Shown here piece after piece: positions 55,574 through 64,000 of a DNA stretch of 64,000 nucleotides; within the stretch, counting starts at the first letter, position 1, and each line of letters opens with the position of its first letter. Under the pieces are notes generated by a model that saw only the letters and a list, made by a program, of their open reading frames with translations, did no database searches and was not told the DNA's origin. This DNA comes from Ashinkailepas kermadecensis (lineage: Eukaryota; Arthropoda; Thecostraca; Neolepadidae): positions 1 to 64,000 of the forward strand of contig JAOTOM010003991.1 in the NCBI GenBank assembly GCA_034440615.1, written 5' to 3'. The position numbers and the translations under genes were made by a program.

Positions 55574-57240
55574 AGATGAATCTGAACATTCTGTTTAACC
55601 AGTTTTTCTAGTACCTTGCAAACTATTGAGGTCAAACTGACTGGCCTGTAGTTCCCTACACACTTCATACTTCCCTTTTTGAAAATTGGAACTACATTTG
55701 CATTTCTCCAATCTTCAGGCACTTCAGAGTATTCCATAGACCGCCTGAAAAGTATACCTAGAGGAACTGCTAAAGCTTTAGCACACTCTACTAAGACCCT
55801 AGCATATATATCATCTGGTCCAGAAGCTTTATTGGGCTTTATATTCTGCAACTGCTTTTCTACAGCTTCTGTAGTTATTGTAAGATACTCCAACCTATCA
55901 CCTGTCATGGCATATGATTCAGTTGTTTCTATTCTACCAGAATTATCCTGAGTAAAGACTGATGAGAATTGTTTGCTTAAGGATTCCACAATATGACAAT
56001 CATCAACCACTAATTCCCCATCTACCTCCAGTGGTCCTACACCACACTTTTTAGCCTTAAATTTGTAGAAACTAAAGAATATCTTAGCATTACCTGCTGA
56101 ACATTCCCGAGCTAATTTGATTTCAGCCAGTCTTTTAGATGCCCTAACACACCTCCTAACTTTATTTCTAGCTATTTGATATGATTTGAGGTTTACCTCA
56201 GAGTTAGCATATTTTAGTTTCTTGAATGCCTGCTTCTTTGACTCCAGCAAATGCTTTACTTCCCTGGTCAGCCATGAAGGGAGCTGAACCCTGGTTAATC
56301 TAATTTGCCTATTGGGAATGAACCTATCCTGACCTTGAAAGAGTTTATATTTTATCATTCTCCACATTTCATAAGCATCTAAGCCTTTCAATAAGTCTTC
56401 CCAATCAATTTCATTCAGGAAGATCCTGAACTCATTGTAATTCCCTTCAGCAAAATTAGGAATCAATGTCTTATTGGTTCCTACATTTCCAACATACAAT
56501 GAGAAGCGTATAATGTTGTGATCACTATTACCCAAAGTCTCTCCTATGTTCACATTTTGTACAAAATTTTCCTAATTAGTAAGCACAAGATCTAATATTT
56601 CATTTTCCCTTGAGGGTTCATGTATCATTTGAAAAAAGAAATTCTCCTCAAAACAATCCATGAAGCTTCTTCCCGATTTGTTTAGACCTATAGTTTTGCT
56701 TCCCAATCCTGTTATGTTGAAATCCCCCAACAAAACAGTTCTCTCCTTTACTCTCCTACTTATCTCTTCCTGCATCAACCTGTCCGTGTTTTCATTCTGG
56801 TCTGGAGGTCTATAGAATGCCCCAACCCTAAATTGTGTTCCATTTTTCAGAATGATATCTAACCACAAGGATTCTACACCTTCATCATGTACACTATCTT
56901 CTATGGAATGACATTTCATTTCTTGTCTGACATACAACAGTATACCTCCTCCTATCCTTGCCTGCCTTTGATAAGCATGCATGTTGTAGCCTGTCAATTC
57001 GAATTCTTGCAAGTTGTCTCCAAAAATGCTTTCATTAACCCATGCCTCTGTTATGCATACCAAATCTAGCTTTTCAGACAACATATAAGCATGCAGTTCC
57101 CCAATTTTGTTCCTAACACTTCTGGCATTGACGTAAAAACATGATAAACCATTCCTTCCCTTGTTTGCAAGACTTCTCTCTCTATCAGCTACATCCCCCC
57201 ATGACCTGGCTAGTTTCCCTGTTTCCTATTGAGAGTCATC
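55571..57240 (-). pseudogene. CR1-like endonuclease and reverse transcriptase N-terminal half
   Basis: The frame starts in ETGKLARSWGDVADRERSL and continues CFYVNARSVRNKIGELHAYM, LVCITEAWVNESIF, FRVGAFYRPPDQNENT and LLGDFNITG. These are the endonuclease blocks with Asn, Glu, Asp-Phe-Asn residues, closed by GNSDHNIIRF. A TAG at 56572-56574 (LTN-ENFVQ) is the only stop. The reverse transcriptase begins near PLEVDGELVVDDCHIVESLS and reaches NVVPIFKKGSMKCVGNYRPV, SLTSIVCKVLEKLVKQNVQI before the corrupted block. The N-terminus of the ORF is missing through 5' truncation at about 57240. The TAG is one C-to-T change from a Gln codon. Confidence 0.88.
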
Positions 57241-58441
57241 CAAGTCATCCACACTTGGACATGACCTTACAACAACGCAACTAATTCAGGAGTTGATGTA
57301 ATGCAACATATGCACGGATATTCATACCTTATGTTAAGTTATGAAAAGTCTATAAACAGATCATGTACCAGCCCGTAGCCAAATACATTCATATTAGAGT
57401 CTCACTGTGGTTCTTTGACTGATAACATATTTAACATATATTTAATTAATATTGACTACAGTAGAAAATGATTAAGGCTGAAGGCAGTAACGCAACACAA
57501 TCATGGAAAGACATATAAATCACAAGTGCAAGTTCCTTGCCTTGATATTACATTGCCATGTATTATGTCTTGGTCCTAGCTGCCATACACTTCAACATAT
57601 ACATGCATTTTGATTCTTAATGCATGAAAATTACTGACACGATACATCCATTGCTTGGCTGTAGTATGGAATAGAACGTATAAATTTCCATTTTTTCAAT
57701 AGATTTTCACAGTTGGGCACAGCACACAGATATCCAACCTTTCGAATGAGATAGCTGGGTATTATCGTTGCTGGCATCCAACATAGCAAAATATTTATTT
57801 CCATCATTTGCTATGGTAGCATAGATGCAATAGTACAATAGTAAAGTCAACGCCCTATTTTATCAACTTCACGTGCGAGAACGCCTCTCGGGATTTCAGA
57901 ATCCCCGAGAGGATTAGACGCTCGTGATGTGACCTGACAAGGTCACAGGCGGAGTGACATGAAGAGTGATGATGTGACGAGTGACAATTGATGCTTGTTA
58001 TATGACCCGACAAGGCACATGAAGAGCATGGCAACTGACACGAGTAGATTTTCAGCTCGGTAACTGCGTAGTGGTATTGACATCATGTTAAACATTTAAT
58101 TCAAGTTATGTCGTTCAACAGAAATGGTTCGGTCAGATGGTGGGCTCATGGTATATGCAACAATCTCTGCTTAGCAAAGACTGATCCCATAATATATTCC
58201 ATGAAGTCATTTGGATTATAAGTACTAGAACACCGAATTACAACGGAGACTACAATCAAGGCTTTTCATCGTCCAGTTAGGTGTGCGTACAGGCTCAGAT
58301 GTAAGAACCCCGAAGATAAGGGGATGAATTTAGGCCGATTGCGAGGAATATATTTCATGGATTGCAGGGGCAGCCACGCTCGCGCTGGAGGCACCTCGAT
58401 GTAATGGCACAGAGTTCTGCTCCACTCGCGTCGAGAAGGCT
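57241..58441. other. Unassigned DNA; repeat Y tail and a small hairpin
   Basis: ACTTGGACATGACCTTAC (57253-57270) continues repeat Y. A 29-base hairpin, CCTCTCGGGATT then TCAG then AATCCCCGAGAGG, lies at 57884-57912. Words of the type gtgatgtgacctgacaaggtcac / atatgacccgacaaggcacatgaagag are imperfectly duplicated at 57.93-58.03 kb. No gene seen. Confidence 0.4.
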
Positions 58442-60935
<2,494 letters not shown>

Positions 60936-61596
60936 GAATAGGAAAATAAATAATTTGAAACAGGCTTCTCGTCACAAGTTAAACTATAGTGCAATCGTGT
61001 TCCTGGTTTTGATTTTTCGCTCAAAGGGCATGACGAAGATGTCATCATTTTGAAAAGTAAAACCGATGCAATTTGACTGAGTATCAGTATGTCTCAGAGA
61101 CAATAAACGTGGGAAGAAGTTACCCTTTTGATTTGCCGTCGCTTCATGTTACCTTCAAACTGAAATTGGCGGCATTTCCATGGTTAGGCAAGGATCCGAA
61201 TGTTATAGGTCCCTTGGATAAACATTGCTGACCGGCGGAATTCGTTCTAATGGAATCAATTGGAATTGTATCACAGACGATTACCATTTCCAGGTTCGAA
61301 TTAGGTTAATCCGGTTTGATAGGGATAATTCAGACAAAGGAACTTCGAGAAAGAAATTCACGGAGGTGGTCGACCCGTCCAACAAGGTCACTTGGAGCAG
61401 ATCCGACGTCTCGAAGATCTAGAAGTGTATCCCATCTCGGATGCCACAGTCATCAGCCAAGTCCGAATCCATGAACTCGAAATACCAGGAATCTTGTCAT
61501 AATGCGTACACATAGTCCTGCACTAGTCATAACTCACCGGAGGGAACTCACCGTCTGCTTCTGGGTCCTCGTGTCGGTTTTCTGTCTGCCTTTACT

Positions 61597-61631
<35 letters not shown>

Positions 61632-61965
61632 GCCTGTCTGTCTGTCCGGCGGTCTATCGGTCTGTCGGTCTGTTGGTCTGTCGGTCGTGCATGCCTGCCG
61701 GCACGTCTGCCGGCCGGCCTGTCTGTCAGTTTTTTTGCTGTCTTCATGTATTTTTTGCTCGAATATTGTCGCTAATGACCATTTCTGGACAGTCCCCAAT
61801 AGCTACTCCGAAAGGAGAGTTAGGTGTGCGCCACCTGAATGACAAGGTACCAGATACAGAATGAATTAGTGGATCCCTTGTTGGTGGTAGACGCCTAGAT
61901 AATCACGAACCTGCCACCAAATGCCACAATTCACAACCTGTCGTCCCGGGGATGAGGTTTGCCAG
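60936..61965. other. Unassigned DNA with TCTG microsatellite
   Basis: TCTG units at about 61599-61650, then degenerate TCGGTCTG words to 61690. No gene recognised. Confidence 0.45.
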
Positions 61966-63390
61966 CCACCAAGTGGTAATGTCGGCTGTTTCTTGCGTGT
62001 ATAATGTGCGTGTGAGTGTGGTGTTGAAGGCTGGCGAGTTGTTGTGTGCAGAGTTGGCGTGTGTGTAGACTGGTGGTGATGTAGAGAGCAGGGCAGACCC
62101 TAAAGGTGATGAGTGATGCTTGGGCCGAGCTTGTGGAGGCAGAATATGGAGTGATGTTGCAGCCGATATTAAGTGGAGCCTGAAAATGTAGAGTAGAGAA
62201 GCTTCAGGACGAGTTGAGACAATTTGCGGTTCACTGAGTCGTGCACCCAGTGCAGTGCAGGGAGTGGGTGAGGTATTGTGTCATCGCATTTTTTCCCGTA
62301 ACATGGTGAAGCACATGCAAGGTGTACCGCTTCGTTTTTTCTGCAGATCAGTTCGCGTTTGTCCTCTTCTAGTCTTATTTTTATCGTTTAATACAACGAA
62401 GAATGGCTCTTAAATGCTCCTGGGTTTTAGACATTGCGTGTAAAGAAAATATAAACAGAAGTAGGCCAGGGGGCCAGGGGCCAGGGGCTGACTGGGCCCA
62501 GGGGTTGACGATGGCCCCTGGCCGAAACGTTGAGTAATAAAATATAACCTTTACCGTTACTTTTGATATTAACTCAGCACCCCCTGGTATATTAAAGGTC
62601 GTATATTTTCTTTACACGCAATGTTCTTTTTTATCGGTTATATTAGTTTCTTTTCTTTTGAGGAGCATGTCATATTGGTGCGTTATTCTTTTTTCTTTCT
62701 TAGGTTGTTCCCTTTTTCATTTTATATTTGTGAGTATAGTCGAGTGGATAAAAGAAAATCGAAGATGTATTCAAAGAGTGCTGAATATCTGATGTTGTGG
62801 AGGGTTTCGATGTTAAAGTTGGGGTGGTTTGTGTTGCAGTATGTGATAAGTGGGTGCATATGTTAGATGCATATGTTAGAGTATATGATAATCTAGTGGA
62901 ATGTGAGTGTTCTGTTGCAAGTAGTGTAGTGAGGTCGTGATTGCTTTTCTATGAGGTACGCGTGGGTTAAGTTTGTGTGCCCTGTGCGTAATGTTGTTTT
63001 GATTTGCTCATGGTGTCGTATGCGTTGGCTAATAGTGTCCAAATGTTCATATTTTTAATGATGGTGTGAAGTGCAGTTTTTGTTTAATCCCAGTTGTTTG
63101 TAATTTTGAATTGAGGCATTATTGTACCCTCTATGCGTTCGTATGACCTGGTATCTAGAGTAGCTATTTTGTGTGTACATGGAGGTGGTTGTGAATGCTG
63201 GAATCTTGTCGGATGATCGGGTGTTTTTTGTTGTGTGAATAGTACAGTGCTTTTCGATGGTAATTTTGAGTCCAAGACTATGAAAGATTATTGTATGGTT
63301 GAGGAGTTGATTGCTTTGTATGCTGTGTGCGTTGGGCATATTTATACTGTGTACATGGATGCAGTGTCTGACAGAAGTGTAAGAGAGTTA
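61966..63390 (-). pseudogene. RNase H-bearing LINE, third copy, 3' end only
   Basis: RNase H remnants on the minus strand include L-stop-IPGHTNA (about 63150-63180). A C-terminal segment (about 62740-62960) is parallel to 45.19-45.4 kb. The 3' region (62.34-62.43 and 62.62-62.72 kb) matches 45.06-45.18 kb, and GCCAGCCACC-TGGTAATGTCGGCTG near 61971 matches 38.17 kb. Many stops. A 194-bp inverted-repeat element interrupts the 3' region. Confidence 0.6.
62431..62624. mobile_element. Short inverted-repeat element (MITE), 194 bp
   Basis: The left end ACATTGCGTGTAAAGAAAAT plus ATA (62431-62453) is perfectly inverted at the right end (62602-62624): 23 bases with no mismatch. It interrupts a segment that is otherwise continuous with the homologous 3' region at 45.06-45.18 kb. 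The middle repeats GGCCAGGGG and GGGGCC words. I could not fix a target duplication, and the superfamily is unknown. Confidence 0.8.
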
Positions 63391-64000
63391 GTTTTTGAGC
63401 GTCTTGATCCCATATAATTCAGCAATGCCCCTTCGTCATGGCGCGACAAATACCCGGCTCCGAGACGGCCGTCTCGCCGGACATTGGACATTGTACCGCC
63501 CCTCCCCTCTCCAGCATCCCAGCGCGCCCGGCGGTCGCGTCTGCAGAGGTGACCTCGAACCCCTCCCCATATCTGAGCGGCGTACCCGCCCGCCAGCCCC
63601 GTGACCTCTAACCGACCGGCGCGTACCGCCGCCGTCGTTAATGCTAGATGTAACTGTGTTCACTTAAAGTTATACGTTTGGCTGTCCCGTAACCGTAATT
63701 GATATAATCCCGTAAGCCTTGCGATTGTAAAAGTGTACCGTAAACGTAACGCATTGTCACCGCCACTAGAAATAGACAATTTCCCCTTCTAGAAGGCCGT
63801 CGACATGGATGTGAGGTCATGGTGTGCTTCTGCGGCCCTTGACCAATCCGTGAGCGGGGGTCTTCCGGCCGCTAGCGCCCGTGCGCCCCCAAGCCAGTTC
63901 AGCTTGAAACCTCTGAGAGGTCGGACCGCTGCTCCGCGCGCCCGCTACCCAACTAAATTCGGCTTCTAAATTCATAGGAAAGGCAGTATCACGGCTTACC
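63391..64000. other. GC-rich end of window, unassigned
   Basis: Contains the 16-base perfect palindrome CGAGACGGCCGTCTCG (63461-63476). No RNA gene, coding domain or repeat match to the rest of the window was recognised. The GC-rich composition differs from the LINE on its left. Confidence 0.35.

Larger units (their letters stand above)
54294..57240 (-). mobile_element. CR1-like LINE, 5'-truncated
   Basis: Minus-strand order is endonuclease (57234-56575), reverse transcriptase N-terminal half (56553-55575), a ~480-base corrupted block (55090-55570), reverse transcriptase C-terminal part (55089-54748), and a 3' region. The 3' region ends in three CTTTATGA octamers (54295-54322), preceded by CCCCTGTGGCTCTTATTAAG. 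Both tail features match the other CR1-like copy at 34.4 kb. Only one stop breaks the endonuclease-RT frame, so the copy looks young. Confidence 0.85.

Overview
The window is eukaryotic nuclear DNA that consists almost entirely of mobile elements and repeats. I found no host gene that I can defend. Target-primed (non-LTR) retrotransposons, hAT-type DNA transposons, tRNA-derived SINEs, long microsatellites and kilobase minisatellites point to an animal. Repeated TTAGG tracts (the common arthropod telomere word) and SINEs with a box A/box B head make an arthropod my best guess, but nothing in the sequence proves it.

Layout from left to right. 0.4-1.6 kb: a badly decayed DDE-type transposase. 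3.3-3.6 kb: a SINE. 4.4-6.6 kb: a large palindrome made of ~155-bp units. 6.7-8.1 kb: ORF1 of a non-LTR element whose ORF2 is missing. 8.5-16.5 kb: a mosaic of hAT-like ends, SINE pieces and a TTAGG-bearing repeat family, followed by a G/C-rich minisatellite repeat at 14.9-15.9 kb. 19.6-20.4 kb: a TATCTGTG-type minisatellite. 21.5-25.4 kb: a complete hAT-like transposon with ~0.4-kb inverted ends, an 8-bp target duplication and an 812-codon transposase frame broken only by three stop codons. It sits inside a dispersed repeat whose second copy, at 46.9-48.7 kb, still has the empty target site. 26.1-28.5 kb and 58.4-60.9 kb are inverted copies of another repeat. 28.9-30.5 kb holds a minisatellite and a Gypsy-type relic. 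34.4-35.4 kb is a CR1-like LINE fragment. 36.9-37.9 kb holds two adjacent GC-rich minisatellites. 38.1-44.8 kb is a nearly full-length two-ORF LINE (zinc-knuckle ORF1; endonuclease, reverse transcriptase and RNase H in ORF2) on the minus strand, with a 410-bp hAT-type element inside its endonuclease domain. Further pieces of that LINE family lie at 20.9, 45.2 and 62-63.4 kb. 48.9-52.9 kb is a ~4-kb hAT-like element whose subterminal repeats have grown into a minisatellite. 54.3-57.2 kb is a CR1-like LINE whose catalytic core is replaced by homopolymer noise, probably an assembly error.

The parts do not form a pathway. What ties them together is nested insertion, plus a recurring theme: several hAT-like ends (starting CAGTGRCG or CAGGGGCG) are followed at once by short G/C-rich tandem motifs, and in some copies these have expanded into arrays of up to about 1.3 kb. 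The best candidates for something not yet described are this link between hAT ends and minisatellites, and the 4.4-6.6 kb palindrome, in which most units carry a symmetric block of AGGTCA half-sites.
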